Notes: a model not told the origin generated them from the sequence alone. Positions 17,630 to 26,862 are shown, counted from the stretch's first letter. The stretch is DNA of 64,000 nt from Leptothoe kymatousa TAU-MAC 1615 (GCF_018739865.1 NZ_JADOER010000009.1:269332-333331); one strand, 5' to 3'. Made by a program: numbers and translations.

Positions 17630-18415
17630 ATGATTTCCCTTGCTGACATCCATGTGACGTTTAACCTTGGTACTCCGTTGGCAAAACCGGCGCTGCGGGG
17701 GGTGAATTTGGATATTGCTGCCGGGGAATTTATTACGGTGATTGGCAGCAACGGGGCGGGTAAGTCCACATTGTTGAATGTTATTAGCGGCGATATTGGT
17801 TGCGATCGCGGCTCCATCACCATCGAAAACCAAACCGTTACCCCCTGGTCCACGGCCCGGCGGGCCACCCTCGTTTCACGGGTGTTTCAAAATCCGCTGG
17901 CGGGCTCCTGCGCCGATTTAACCATCGAAGAAAATTTGGCACTGGCCTTTCGACGGGGCCAACCGCGAGGATTGCGGCCCGCCCTCAACAACCGGCTGCG
18001 GCATCAGTTTCGGGCCACATTGGCTAGCCTGGAACTAGGGCTGGAAAATCGACTTAGCGATCGCATTGGCCTATTGTCCGGCGGTCAGCGGCAGGCCCTT
18101 AGCTTGGTAATGGCCACCCTGGCCCCCGCCAAAATATTGCTACTAGACGAACACACCGCCGCCCTAGATCCCAAAACCGCCCACTTCATCATGGGGCTCA
18201 CCGCCCAGCTCGTAGCCGAACATCACCTAACGACATTAATGGTGACCCACAGCATGCGCCAGGCCGTAGCCGTAGGCAATCGGCTGCTAATGCTCCACGA
18301 AGGCCAAATTATTTTTGATGCCGCCGGGGCCGACAAAACCAACCTCACCATTAACGATTTACTCAGCCGATTTGCTGGGGATGCCCTCACCGACGACAGC
18401 CTGCTGCTGGGTTAG
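17630..18415 (+). CDS. ABC importer ATP-binding protein
   Basis: A 261-residue ABC ATPase starting MISLADIHVTFNLGTPLAKPAL. Walker A is GSNGAGKST (~43-51), the Q-loop region RVFQNPLAGS, the signature LSGGQRQALS (~150), Walker B ILLLDEHTAALDP (~172), and the switch His is in MVTHSMRQA. It powers the importer formed with the preceding permease and lipoprotein. Confidence 0.92.
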   Translation: MISLADIHVTFNLGTPLAKPALRGVNLDIAAGEFITVIGSNGAGKSTLLNVISGDIGCDRGSITIENQTVTPWSTARRATLVSRVFQNPLAGSCADLTIEENLALAFRRGQPRGLRPALNNRLRHQFRATLASLELGLENRLSDRIGLLSGGQRQALSLVMATLAPAKILLLDEHTAALDPKTAHFIMGLTAQLVAEHHLTTLMVTHSMRQAVAVGNRLLMLHEGQIIFDAAGADKTNLTINDLLSRFAGDALTDDSLLLG

Positions 18416-18515
18416 GGCTTGTTAAAAATTAAAATCATGGCCCTATGTATTTAAGTCATGACTTAACAAACTTTTCATGCTTAAACCACAAAGTAGTTGC
18501 CTAACAGCCCCTTAG
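18416..18515. repeat. Dispersed ~100-base element, copy 1
   Basis: Starts GGCTTGTTAA and shares AATCATGGCC, TTAACAA and CTTTTCA..TTAAACC with the copy at 37050-37155. Near-perfect 9-base inverted ends of its first half (GCTTGTTAA at 18417-18425; TTAACAAAC at 18463-18471) are perfect in the other copy. Confidence 0.7.
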
Positions 18516-19181
18516 TTCCCCAAAAATACTGAAACTATTATCAACGAATATAGGTCTGGGGCCTTGGGGATAGATTCCAGGTGTGCCCATATTTGTCAAA
18601 TATTAGAAACAAAATTAGGGCTGTACGACCTCTGCTTATTAAGCCTATCGACCGAAAACGAAAGAAATCGTGATATTACCTTTACCTTTCAAGGCAACCT
18701 TCTTAAAAGATACTTCACATTTTTTAAGCGGTTTTGTCATTCTTGATGCAGCTGATTCCAATGCGATCAATTACTCTAACACCTAATTATTACGCGTTTT
18801 CCCTGACCAATCTACCCATGCCCCATAAATTGGAGTAGAAAAAATATTCTCTCAGGAAAGTTACATTACTTAAAATATGCTAATGTTGACACACAATAAC
18901 GCAGCATCACTAACGTCCTAAGCAAACTCGCGTGACTTTATTCCTGTTTTAAGGCTTCAGGAGCCTATATTTTCTCTATTGTTATTTCACTACATATGAT
19001 TTTTCATCTGTATACATAGAGAAACGTCTGGGTACCCACAGGTGTTTTCAGGGTACGCGGGGTTGCTTTTATCTTTTAATCCCTACGCTTCGTAGAGTAG
19101 TTTCCATTTCACCCGTACTGCCTCGACAACGAGGTGGAGTCATTTTTTCTCTGTAGTTCGCGCTATCAACACATCACTCGT
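18416..19181. other. Long spacer upstream of the sigma factor; dispersed repeat copy at its start
   Basis: 18416-18515 is one copy of a ~100-base element also found at 37050-37155. The rest is AT-rich. TTGACA at 18886-18891 may be a -35 element for the sigma gene, giving a leader of over 200 bases, but no strong -10 is seen. A 60-codon open frame (18564-18746) has no recognisable features and is not called. Confidence 0.45.
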
Positions 19182-20138
19182 ATGAATTCTTCTCAAACAT
19201 CCAATGATTTGGTTCGTACATACCTTAAAGAAATAGGGCGCGTACCACTTTTGACCCATGAACAAGAAGTTGTTTATGGCAAGCAAGTTCAAAAGTTCGT
19301 CGCCTTTCAAAAGCAACGTAACGAATTAAGCGAAAGCCTAGAGCGAGAGCCTAGCCAGCAGGAATGGGCCGAAGCCGCTGGGGTGTCCATCGCTGAGCTA
19401 ACCCAGGCTGTCGAAGCTGGCGAACTGGCCAAACGCCGCATGGTAGAAGCGAACCTGCGACTGGTCGTATCTGTTGCCAAAAAATATATCAAGCGCAACG
19501 TTGACCTGTTGGACCTAATCCAAGAAGGGACCATCGGCATGCAGCGGGGCGTAGAAAAGTTTGATCCCCTCAAGGGCTATCGCTTTTCCACCTATGCCTA
19601 CTGGTGGATTCGCCAGGCCATTACCCGTGCAATTGCGGAGAAAAGCCGCACCATTCGCCTGCCCATTCATATTACAGAAAAGCTTAACAAGATTAAAAAA
19701 GCCCAGCGACAGCTTTCTCAGAAACTGGGTCGCGCCGCCACTGTGTTGGAATTAGCCGACGAAGTGAAGCTTACCCCCAAGCAGGTGCGAGAATATCTAG
19801 ATAAATCTCGCACCCCCCTCTCCCTAGATTTACGCATTGGCGACAACCAAGATACAAATCTAGGAGACCTGCTAGAAGATCCAGGTCAAACACCTGAGGA
19901 CTATGCCACCCAGTCCCTGCTGCGCAAGGATCTCGATCGGCTAATGGCGGAACTCACCCCCCAACAACAGCGGGTGCTACACCTGCGGTTTGGCTTGGAC
20001 GACGGCAAGCACATGACCCTGGCCAAAATTGGTGAACTGCTTAGCATTAGCCGCGAGCGGGTGCGCCAAATTGAGCGCGAAGCCCTAACTCGCCTGCGCA
20101 AGCGCCAGTCCGATATGCGTGAGTATCTAGCCAGCTAG
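19182..20138 (+). CDS. Group 2 RpoD-family sigma factor (SigD-like)
   Basis: A 318-residue sigma-70 factor from ATG 19182. A longer frame opens with GTG at 19134, but homologous proteins begin near [17 protein letters not shown] (region 1.2). Region 2: [25 protein letters not shown] and [14 protein letters not shown]. Region 3: [13 protein letters not shown]. Region 4: [23 protein letters not shown], the helix-turn-helix that reads the -35 element. It lacks the long N-terminus of the housekeeping factor, which fits a non-essential cyanobacterial group 2 factor used under light or stress changes. The SigD-like label rests on overall wording only. It converges on a membrane-protein gene with four bases between stops. 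Confidence 0.9.
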   Translation: MNSSQTSNDLVRTYLKEIGRVPLLTHEQEVVYGKQVQKFVAFQKQRNELSESLEREPSQQEWAEAAGVSIAELTQAVEAGELAKRRMVEANLRLVVSVAKKYIKRNVDLLDLIQEGTIGMQRGVEKFDPLKGYRFSTYAYWWIRQAITRAIAEKSRTIRLPIHITEKLNKIKKAQRQLSQKLGRAATVLELADEVKLTPKQVREYLDKSRTPLSLDLRIGDNQDTNLGDLLEDPGQTPEDYATQSLLRKDLDRLMAELTPQQQRVLHLRFGLDDGKHMTLAKIGELLSISRERVRQIEREALTRLRKRQSDMREYLAS

Positions 20139-20142
20139 GTAA

Positions 20143-20604
20143 CTAGATTCGGTTCATTACCCAATCTCTCCAGTGGCCCGGCATCAGGTCAACGCCAATG
20201 GCAGATTTAACCAAGTAGCCGATCACCACCACCGAGACGCTCACCACCACATTAAGGGCAATGATTAAGCCAACAGCCGCAATCAAATTGCCAATGCGGC
20301 TGCCTGTGCTTTGTTGTCGTCGATTTTTGTGGCGCGTATCTTCCCCCACCAGCAGTCTGAAATAGAACCGCGAAATAATTAGATCGACGGTGAAGTTCAG
20401 ATCAACAATTTTGGGCGAGGGCTTGCCCATGGCCAGGTTAACAATGCGGCGCATCTCCTGCCACTGTTGGCCACTGAACTCTTGGGCAACGGCGGGATTG
20501 ACCAGGGTTAAAAGGCTATCAGCCGTTCTAGCCCCCCTGGTGCCAGGCTCCCTAGCAGGCTGAGATTTTTGGTTACCCCGTTGCGAATTTATCCTAGGAA
20601 ACAT
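20143..20604 (-). CDS. Hypothetical protein with C-terminal membrane segment
   Basis: 153 residues. The N-terminal ~40 are basic and polar, the middle contains a soluble helical part (EFSGQQWQEMRRIVNLAMG), and residues ~105-135 form one long hydrophobic segment. No family recognised. It follows the membrane-protein gene at 20614-21084 by nine bases on the same strand, so the two are probably co-translated and may work together. Confidence 0.6.
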   Translation of the reverse strand: MFPRINSQRGNQKSQPAREPGTRGARTADSLLTLVNPAVAQEFSGQQWQEMRRIVNLAMGKPSPKIVDLNFTVDLIISRFYFRLLVGEDTRHKNRRQQSTGSRIGNLIAAVGLIIALNVVVSVSVVVIGYLVKSAIGVDLMPGHWRDWVMNRI

Positions 20605-20613
20605 TGAGTTCGA

Positions 20614-21084
20614 TTAGGTCGTAATGGTTAGGTGAAATCTGTGGCCTAGGGCGAGGGCGAGGTAGCTCAACCCGCCGAGAAAAGCGGTATATTTCCAGGG
20701 AAAGCGCTGTTGCCGGGCAAACTCTTTCACGCCGGCCCCCAACAATACGATCAGCAAGCTTCCCAAGAGCCAAAGGGTAATCAAGGTGCTGGACCAAATT
20801 TGAGGCGGTGTCAGGGGAATGGGCATTGCCTTGGTAATGGGCCAAGGATGGATAAAGGCATAGACAATCACCATGGTGGAGAAACAGGCTGCCGATAGCA
20901 CCACTCCCCCCATGCCCGTTATGGCCGTATAGCCCACCAAAAGACAAATAAGTCCCCACGTCGCCGCACCCACGTCGCAGCTAGATAGGTAAAACCCACC
21001 CACCGTGTAGCCCACTAAAATGGCTACGGCGTAGCGGAACTGATGATATCTAGGCCGAACTAGGGCGGTGTAGAGTTTATTCAT
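20614..21084 (-). CDS. Multi-pass membrane protein of unknown function
   Basis: 156 residues from ATG 21084, preceded by TAGG. The frame extends to a TTG at 21108. At least four hydrophobic helices are visible (around 24-45, 50-75, 80-98, 112-130), with a last one near 138-150. It starts MNKLYTALVRPRYHQFRYAV. No family recognised. First gene of a two-gene unit with 20143-20604. Confidence 0.6.
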   Translation of the reverse strand: MNKLYTALVRPRYHQFRYAVAILVGYTVGGFYLSSCDVGAATWGLICLLVGYTAITGMGGVVLSAACFSTMVIVYAFIHPWPITKAMPIPLTPPQIWSSTLITLWLLGSLLIVLLGAGVKEFARQQRFPWKYTAFLGGLSYLALALGHRFHLTITT

Positions 21085-21299
21085 CAAATGCCTAGAAAAC
21101 GACGACAATTGCCACGGGGTAGATTGTTTTGCCTGCTGCCCAAAGCTTTTAGCCAGATGCCCAGGGCAGGCTTACTTTTCCCGAAATTCTATACTTAGTA
21201 CCAGGCAACAGGCAGGCATCAAGTCTCCTCGGTAGACAAACAACCAGGCCCCCGGTACATATACTGAAATTACAGGACACCATAGGAATCCAAAAAATC

Positions 21300-22277
21300 A
21301 TGGCAGAGTCACCCAATGGCGCAACAACACATCAGACTGTACAGCTTGGGGCTGATGGGCCAACCGTTTCAGCCCTTGGCGTGGGTACCTGGTCCTGGGG
21401 CGATTCCTTGTTCTGGCAGTATGGCAAAGGCTATGGCATCGAAGACGTTAGGGCGGCATTTGAGGCATCCTTGGCGGCGGGCGTCACCTTTTTTGATACG
21501 GCGGAGGTCTATGGTTTAGGCAAGTCCGAAGAACTACTGGGAGAGTTTCTACAGGGGACAAAGTCCCCCGTTGCCGTGGCGACTAAATATTTTCCATTGC
21601 CCTGGAGATTTTCGGCCTCAGCCGTGGCAGATACCCTCACGGCCAGCCTCAAGCGACTGCAGCTACCAACGGTGGCCCTTTACCAGGTGCACTGGCCCTT
21701 TGACTTTTTGATGGGGCAAAAAACATTGATGAATGCCCTGGCCGCTGAGGTGAAACAGGGGCGAATTCAATCCATCGGGGTGAGTAACTATTCCGCCAGC
21801 CAGATGCACCAGGCCCATGGCTACCTGGCAAAACAAGGGATCCCATTGGCCGTGAACCAGGTGCAATATTCTCTTTTGCATCGCAAGATTGAATCCAACG
21901 GGGTGCTGAGCGCGGCCAAGGACCTAGGGGTGACCATTTTGGCCTATAGTCCCCTGGCCCAGGGCTTAGTAACGGGCAAATATACGGTGGAAAACCATCA
22001 GCCTCCCACCGGTGCCCGCCGTTTGGATCCCCGCTTTAGCAAGGACGGCCTAAAGAAAATTGCCCCGGTGATTGCGACATTGCAGGAGATTGGCCAGCGC
22101 CATGGCAAAACCCCGGCCCAGGTGGCGCTAAATTGGTTAATGGGGCAGGGGACAGTGGTGCCCATTCCGGGGGCAAAAAATGCTAGCCAGGCCAGCCAAA
22201 ACGCCGGGGCATTGGGCTGGGCCCTCACCCCAGAGGAACAGGAACAGCTGAGTGAGGTGAGTCAACCATGGCGGTAG
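21300..22277 (+). CDS. Aldo/keto reductase
   Basis: A 325-residue TIM-barrel NAD(P)H-dependent oxidoreductase. The catalytic tetrad is visible as Asp and Tyr in FFDTAEVYG (~68-76), Lys in VATKYF (~98) and His in YQVHWPF (~130). The cofactor-binding end is PIPGAKNASQASQNAG (~285). It reduces carbonyl substrates that cannot be specified. Its last 10 bases overlap the start of the next gene, so the two are translationally coupled. Confidence 0.92.
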   Translation: MAESPNGATTHQTVQLGADGPTVSALGVGTWSWGDSLFWQYGKGYGIEDVRAAFEASLAAGVTFFDTAEVYGLGKSEELLGEFLQGTKSPVAVATKYFPLPWRFSASAVADTLTASLKRLQLPTVALYQVHWPFDFLMGQKTLMNALAAEVKQGRIQSIGVSNYSASQMHQAHGYLAKQGIPLAVNQVQYSLLHRKIESNGVLSAAKDLGVTILAYSPLAQGLVTGKYTVENHQPPTGARRLDPRFSKDGLKKIAPVIATLQEIGQRHGKTPAQVALNWLMGQGTVVPIPGAKNASQASQNAGALGWALTPEEQEQLSEVSQPWR

Positions 22278-23053
22278 AAACGCAGGCAGGCGTGCATAAC
22301 ATTTTGAGCCGCACCCAGGGACAGCGGGTGAGCGATGGCGACACCGTTTCGCTGGTCGTGCCAGCAACCCGGCAGCTGGTGTTGGTGTGGCCCCAACTGG
22401 GCGACTTTGACAGTTTGGAATATGCCTGGTGGCTGCGGCGCGGGGCCGATAGCCTGGCGACGAAGGGGATAACCGTGCGGGCGGTGGGCATTGGCGATCG
22501 CAACTCGGGTAAAGCCTTCTGTGCCTACACCGGCTTCCCCGAAGAGTCCCTATTGCTCGACCCCGACGGTGCGTTACACCAAGAACTGGGCCTATACCCT
22601 GGGCTAACCCTGGCGGTACCGGGGTTTAATCAGCGCCAAAATGCTTGGTTAAATCTGTTACTAATGTGTGCCGGCATTGGTAGCCCTGGCACACTACCGG
22701 AAGTTTTTCGTGGTTATCTGGGCGATCGCAATGCCCCCCAGCTAATCGAAGATGAAGAAGTGGTGCAGGCCCCACCATTACCGCCGATTAAGGGAGAGTT
22801 TTTTAAGCGAGCTGGGGGGAAAGGGTTTCAACGACCGTTTGAGCTGGCTACCCTACGGTTGCGGAATATGGCGGAGGTGTTGGGCAAGTGGAACACCTAT
22901 GTGCCGGATGTGAGACACATTACCCAGCGGGGAGCCACCTATGGCCTTGGGGATGGCAAAGTGGTGTATGAACATTGCGATCGCAATATCTTAGGCTTTG
23001 CGACTAATATGGGCAATCCATTGTCGTTTTTAGACGAGGTGGATTGGGGTTAG
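22268..23053 (+). CDS. Peroxiredoxin-like (AhpC/TSA-type thioredoxin-fold) protein
   Basis: A 261-residue protein related to the PRX-like AhpC/TSA proteins: VLVWPQLGDFDSLEYAWWLRRG, then VRAVGIGDRNSGKAFCAYTGFPEESLLLDPDGALHQELG. The usual peroxidatic TxxC motif near the N-terminus is absent (WPQLGDF takes that place), so classical peroxidase activity is doubtful. The single Cys in AFCAYTG lies further on. It overlaps the aldo/keto reductase by 10 bases, suggesting a shared redox role. Confidence 0.8.
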   Translation: MAVETQAGVHNILSRTQGQRVSDGDTVSLVVPATRQLVLVWPQLGDFDSLEYAWWLRRGADSLATKGITVRAVGIGDRNSGKAFCAYTGFPEESLLLDPDGALHQELGLYPGLTLAVPGFNQRQNAWLNLLLMCAGIGSPGTLPEVFRGYLGDRNAPQLIEDEEVVQAPPLPPIKGEFFKRAGGKGFQRPFELATLRLRNMAEVLGKWNTYVPDVRHITQRGATYGLGDGKVVYEHCDRNILGFATNMGNPLSFLDEVDWG

Positions 23054-23068
23054 GCAAAGCAGAATAGC

Positions 23069-23166
23069 TTTTCCCCTCTTGGGAGGGGCGATGGGGTGGG
23101 TTGACCATTAGCGCCATTGTTCGAAACCCACCCCGCCTTCGGCCCCCCTCCCAAGAGGGGAGAAAA
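23069..23166. repeat. Large nested inverted repeat (cruciform-like)
   Basis: The left arm starts TTTTCCCCTCTTGGGAGGGG and continues to TGGGGTGGGTT. The right arm has AACCCACCCC and CCCCTCCCAAGAGGGGA, so two nested stems span ~98 bases. It lies between the convergent ends of the peroxiredoxin-like gene and the DUF4334 gene and may end transcription from both sides. Confidence 0.7.
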
Positions 23167-23192
23167 TTCTGGATTTCCCCTAAATTCATTGC

Positions 23193-23741
23193 CTATTCTC
23201 CAGAATCTCGCCTTAGAACAAAAAAGAACGGCTGGGGAGATTCCTTATAGTCCATTACCCCCAGCACCGTATCATCATCCACCTGCCGAAAGGCATCATT
23301 AATGGGCAAATAATCATAAATCATCGTGGCGCTGACCTTGCCGCGATAGTCCATCATCCGCAGTCTGGCCTGACTCTCTTCTGTTTTTAGCAGCGACGGG
23401 GTTAGCCCCAGCAGCGGCTGCATAAATTCGCTTTTGAGACCGGGCAGCTTTAAGCCCCATTTCATGGCCATGGGTTGGGGGGCGACTTTGATAATCTCTC
23501 CTTGGGGGGCTAGGAACAATAGGGGGTGGACGGTTTCAGGATCGATAAATTCTTTGCCATACCAGTTGGTGGCTTCCAGCAGGCCATCCATGGGGTGGGC
23601 GGTGTGGAGGCCGGAGCCTTGCCAGCGGCCTTGCATAAAGTCCAGGGTGACGGGGGCTAGGGAGTCGAATAACTGGAGGGCTTTTTCGGTGGTTGTTTTG
23701 CCTGCTTGCAGGATCGACTGAGCGTTTTCTGGGGGTTCCAT
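23193..23741 (-). CDS. GXWXG/DUF4334 protein
   Basis: 182 residues from ATG 23741; the frame is open upstream to 23894 but the extra part is not conserved in the family. The N-terminal GXWXG domain carries MQGRWQGSGLHTAHPMDG and NWYGKEF. The C-terminal DUF4334 domain carries LRMMDYRGKVSATMIYDYLPINDAFRQVDD. The family is of unknown function and usually occurs as this pair of domains. A truncated copy of the first half lies at 26383-26613. Confidence 0.85.
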   Translation of the reverse strand: MEPPENAQSILQAGKTTTEKALQLFDSLAPVTLDFMQGRWQGSGLHTAHPMDGLLEATNWYGKEFIDPETVHPLLFLAPQGEIIKVAPQPMAMKWGLKLPGLKSEFMQPLLGLTPSLLKTEESQARLRMMDYRGKVSATMIYDYLPINDAFRQVDDDTVLGVMDYKESPQPFFFVLRRDSGE

Positions 23742-23983
23742 TTTTGTTTGGTGGAGTGGACCGAGAACCGTATATTTTTTTGGGGCATTGCCGATCCTCG
23801 GGATGTTTTCATCTGAGAAATTCTGATCCATTGCATCATAATCAGATCGGTTCATCCCCAAAATCAGCAACGGCGATTTTTGAGTATTTTGCATAAAAGT
23901 GCGTTTTGGCGCTGAGTAATCTATGTAGACCTCATCGTCACACGGCCCACCCCTGTAATCATATTCAGATTTTTCTCCCCACT

Positions 23984-25132
23984 ATGTTTCTACGTCATTC
24001 ATGCAGCGTTCTAGCCCTGGCAGGCATTCTAGTCGGTAGCTGGCTGGCTCCCGCCCTGGCTATGGAGCCGTCCAGAAGAGGCTCGGACCGACTATGGGCA
24101 GAAAGTCGTGATTTACCACTGGTGGAGAATGCCCCCGATTTAAGTAAGCCGCTGACCCGGTCGGACTTTATCATTTCTACGGCTTATTTTTCCCAGCAGC
24201 TATGGGAGTTTGAGCGCGCCCACTCGGCAGAACTGGAAAGGCTTTGCTTGGACTTTGAAGAGAAAGAACGCTATCTGTGGACTCGCATAGATGGCTTGAA
24301 TGGGGACGGATCTGGCAGCCTGCGCAATGAGGTAGCCAGGGCTATTGAAATGGCAGGACAGGTTGCTCAGCGAGCTGAAAAGCGCGCTGAACAGCGGGCC
24401 ACACAAACCAAAAATAGGTCTAAACAATTGGCGGTGCCTGCGCCCTATAACGGTAATGCGGATCTATATCGGCTGCAGGAAGAGTTTGGTTTGGATATGC
24501 GACTGGACGACGGTTCATTTCAGCTAGACCAGCCCCTAACCCAAGCTGACTATCTTGACTATATGCGTCAGCTTGAGGTTATTTATAGTCGCGTATTGTT
24601 TGCTGGAAATTCTTTTTTTACCACCGATCCGGTTGAATTTGCTTTAGAAAACCAAACTGTTATCAACACTGAGCAATCCTTTTCTGACATCTTTGATGCC
24701 CTTGGTCAGGTGCGATCGCACCTAACTGAGCTACGGGCATTGACTAGAACCCTCAACGGGAAACAGGCCGACAGTGCCCACACGGCTAGGCAAAAATCAG
24801 CCGTCGGCAGCGTGGCGGAGATTCCAGATCTTACCCCGGCTGATCCGGCCTACGGGGCACTGGAGTTTTTTAGGGAGATCACTGGGTTGGGGGAACTGCT
24901 GGGAGCTGATGGACGCTTTGATGGCCAGGCGGCACTCACTCGAGGGGAGTTTGTTAGTTATAGTCTTTATTTAATAGACGCCCCCATGGTTAGTCTTTTA
25001 GCCATCGGGTGCGGCTTTAACTCCGCTGAGTATATTAGGGATATACGGCGTTCATCTAGTCCTATGGTTGATGAGCTACAGCAGATGGTGCGAGAATTGG
25101 AGGGTGCGATCGCAGATATCAACCCCCAGTAA
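23984..25132 (+). CDS. Secreted protein with SLH-like repeated segments
   Basis: 382 residues from ATG 23984 with a clear signal peptide (MFLRHSCSVLALAGILVGSW ... ALA, cut near residue 26). Three segments share an SLH-like pattern: PLTRSDFIISTAYFSQQLWE, PLTQADYLDYMRQLEVIYSR and ALTRGEFVSYSLYLIDAPM. Between them are charged helical stretches (AEKRAEQRATQTKNRSKQ). It is probably periplasmic or attached to the cell envelope; the function is unknown. The last ~90 bases plus downstream DNA are duplicated, in degenerate form, at 25959-26110. Confidence 0.7.
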   Translation: MFLRHSCSVLALAGILVGSWLAPALAMEPSRRGSDRLWAESRDLPLVENAPDLSKPLTRSDFIISTAYFSQQLWEFERAHSAELERLCLDFEEKERYLWTRIDGLNGDGSGSLRNEVARAIEMAGQVAQRAEKRAEQRATQTKNRSKQLAVPAPYNGNADLYRLQEEFGLDMRLDDGSFQLDQPLTQADYLDYMRQLEVIYSRVLFAGNSFFTTDPVEFALENQTVINTEQSFSDIFDALGQVRSHLTELRALTRTLNGKQADSAHTARQKSAVGSVAEIPDLTPADPAYGALEFFREITGLGELLGADGRFDGQAALTRGEFVSYSLYLIDAPMVSLLAIGCGFNSAEYIRDIRRSSSPMVDELQQMVRELEGAIADINPQ

Positions 25133-25164
25133 CCCACCAGCAGTCCCTTTTTCCCATGGTGCAG

Positions 25165-25893
25165 CTAGGTAAATTGGTCAGGATCCACCCCTAGCGCCCG
25201 TAGTTGTTCTGCTAATTTAGCCGCTTTTGCCTCTGCTGCACTTGCCTTAGCGTCTGCCTGAGCGGCCCGCTCTGCTCCGGTGGGTAAGAGTTGGCCATCG
25301 TGATCGCACCATCTTAGCCAGGTAGCGGTTACATCTTCAAAGGTGCCGTCCCATAGGGTGAGTCCTAGTCCAATGCGGTCTAGCCAGGGTTGCTCAAGCG
25401 GTTCATAGTGCCCATGGGTTAGTCCAAAGATATGTAAAACGTCATCTCCCAGCTGCTGTAATGGGTCAAATACTACATAGTAGGTCACTCCCAGACGAGC
25501 ATAGTCCTGCAGCTTGCTGCCCAGCTCATTACCCACTTTGTTAGATACAATCTCGACAACGACATCGGGGGACTTGCCAAATTCCCATACCAGATATGTC
25601 CGATTTTTCTTTTCACGAAAGTCCTGAGGCGCTTCTACATCCATGCTGATGAATACGTCTGGCACAATGGGCGGACGATGCACCGATGAAAAAATGCCAA
25701 TATCTGCATCGGCGATAAAGGGACGCTCCATTCCCAGACTGGCCCAAGAGCTGTAGAGAATTTCAATCAGCATGCGCTGGAGTTTGGCTGAGAAGAAATT
25801 ATCCACAGGGGTATCGTCCTCGATTACCAGTTCATGGATCTGAGGGGCTAGTTCAGCGGGTGTTAGGGTATCTGGGGTCGTTGCTGGGGTCAT
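25165..25893 (-). CDS. Uma2-family (DUF820) restriction-endonuclease-fold protein
   Basis: 242 residues. The PD-(D/E)XK-like core is visible as PIVPDVFISMD (~75-85), the VWEFGKSPDVVVEIVS segment (~100-118) and LQDYARLGVTYYVVFDP. The C-terminus is an Ala/Glu/Lys-rich helix (AAQADAKASAAEAKAAKLAEQ), common in cyanobacterial Uma2 proteins. These occur in many copies per cyanobacterial genome and their role is unsettled. It sits between the intact secreted-protein gene and a broken duplicate of that gene's 3' end. Confidence 0.9.
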   Translation of the reverse strand: MTPATTPDTLTPAELAPQIHELVIEDDTPVDNFFSAKLQRMLIEILYSSWASLGMERPFIADADIGIFSSVHRPPIVPDVFISMDVEAPQDFREKKNRTYLVWEFGKSPDVVVEIVSNKVGNELGSKLQDYARLGVTYYVVFDPLQQLGDDVLHIFGLTHGHYEPLEQPWLDRIGLGLTLWDGTFEDVTATWLRWCDHDGQLLPTGAERAAQADAKASAAEAKAAKLAEQLRALGVDPDQFT

Positions 25894-25958
25894 GGGCTAG
25901 CGGTCCTTAGACGGCATTCAAAGCAGCTATCACTAGGTTAGCAAATACCCTATTGTGA

Positions 25959-26110
25959 CGATACAGCGGGTACCTAATCCTAGGGTTGATGAGCTATATC
26001 AGATAGTTCGGGAATTAGACGTTGCGATCGCAGATATCAAATGAGCTGGGAATTAGGGTTTGCGATCGCAGATATCAAACCCCAGTAACTCACCAGCAAT
26101 CCCCGTTCCT
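25959..26110 (+). pseudogene. Remnant of the 3' end of the secreted SLH-like gene
   Basis: From about GATACAGCGGGTACCTAATC through GGTTGATGAGCTA..CAGATAG to CAGTAACTCACCAGCAATCCC, this tracks 25040-25150 (the last codons, stop and downstream flank of the intact gene). A short unit containing GGGAATTAG..TTGCGATCGCAGATATCAAA occurs twice in a row here but once in the intact gene. No open frame of useful length remains. Confidence 0.75.
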
Positions 26111-26218
26111 GATGGAAAAGATTTTCTAACAACATCGTGCCAAATAACAATACGATAACCTGATTAATCGTCCCCGCCGTAACTCCTATTTAATGCCATT
26201 TGAGATGACCTGATAGGC

Positions 26219-26294
26219 TGGGTCGTAGGGCGGCCTCCCGGCCCTGCCCAGGGGGTTTGGGGAACTCGGAGGGACCCCAAGCAGCTGGTTTTGC
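26219..26294. repeat. Dispersed GTAGGGCGG/AACTCGG repeat, copy near 26.2 kb
   Basis: GGTCGTAGGGCGGCCTCCCG followed by GGGGGTTTGGGGAACTCGG and AGGGACCCCAAGCAGCTGGT. It closely matches 13230-13305 and the matching parts of 13430-13540, and inverted copies near 1974-2048 and 12957-13020. Confidence 0.8.
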
Positions 26295-26382
26295 TTCTCA
26301 TTCGATCATATCTCGATTCAGCATAAACGAAGTCATAAGCCTTACAGATTTTCTCTGGTGGACACGAAACGCCCCTAGGAGT

Positions 26383-26613
26383 CTAAAAAAATAAGGGATA
26401 GACGATTTCGGGCTCGATAAATTCTTTGCCGTACCAGTTGGAGGCTTCTAACATGCCATCCATGGGGTGGGAGGTGTGCAGTCCGGAGCCTTGCCAGCGG
26501 CCTAGCATAAAGTCTAGGTTGACGGGGGCTAGGGAGTCGAATAGTTGCAGGGCTTTTTCGGTTGTTGTTTTACCTGCTTGCAGGATTGTCTGACAGGTTT
26601 CTGGGGTTTCCAT
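26383..26613 (-). pseudogene. Truncated copy of the GXWXG/DUF4334 gene
   Basis: From the ATG at 26613, 76 codons match the first half of the gene at 23193-23741 (LGRWQGSGLHTSHPMDGMLE; NWYGKEFIEPEIVYPLFF) and then stop. The entire DUF4334 half is missing. The DNA identity extends upstream of the ATG into the former leader (GAATCGAGAACCGT). The break point lies next to repeat-bearing DNA. It may still be expressed as a lone GXWXG domain. Confidence 0.8.
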
Positions 26614-26862
26614 TGTTGTTGATTGGTGGGATGAATCGAGAACCGTGTTGTTCCAAGATATTCTATTGGCAAATGTGAAATCGGTAATCCTGATATTTGG
26701 TAGGGGCACACCCTTGTGGTTGCCCTGCGACATTGCTAGGTACCCATGCAAAATCTCATGATACGTGATTTTCTCTTGGAAATCTTGGATCATGGCGACG
26801 GTATTGCCGGGCAAGCACAAGGCATCGCCCCTACGAGATATTCATTATTTGCAACAATTTGT

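Larger units (their letters stand above)
25894..26382. other. Intergenic region with gene remnant and dispersed repeat
   Basis: It holds the 25959-26110 remnant, one copy of the GTAGGGCGG/AACTCGG repeat (26219-26294) and no complete gene. The sequence then enters the 3'-truncated DUF4334 copy. Confidence 0.6.

Noticed and set aside
18564-18746. 60-codon open frame upstream of the sigma factor
   Set aside because: No ribosome site, no family pattern, and it lies in AT-rich spacer DNA.
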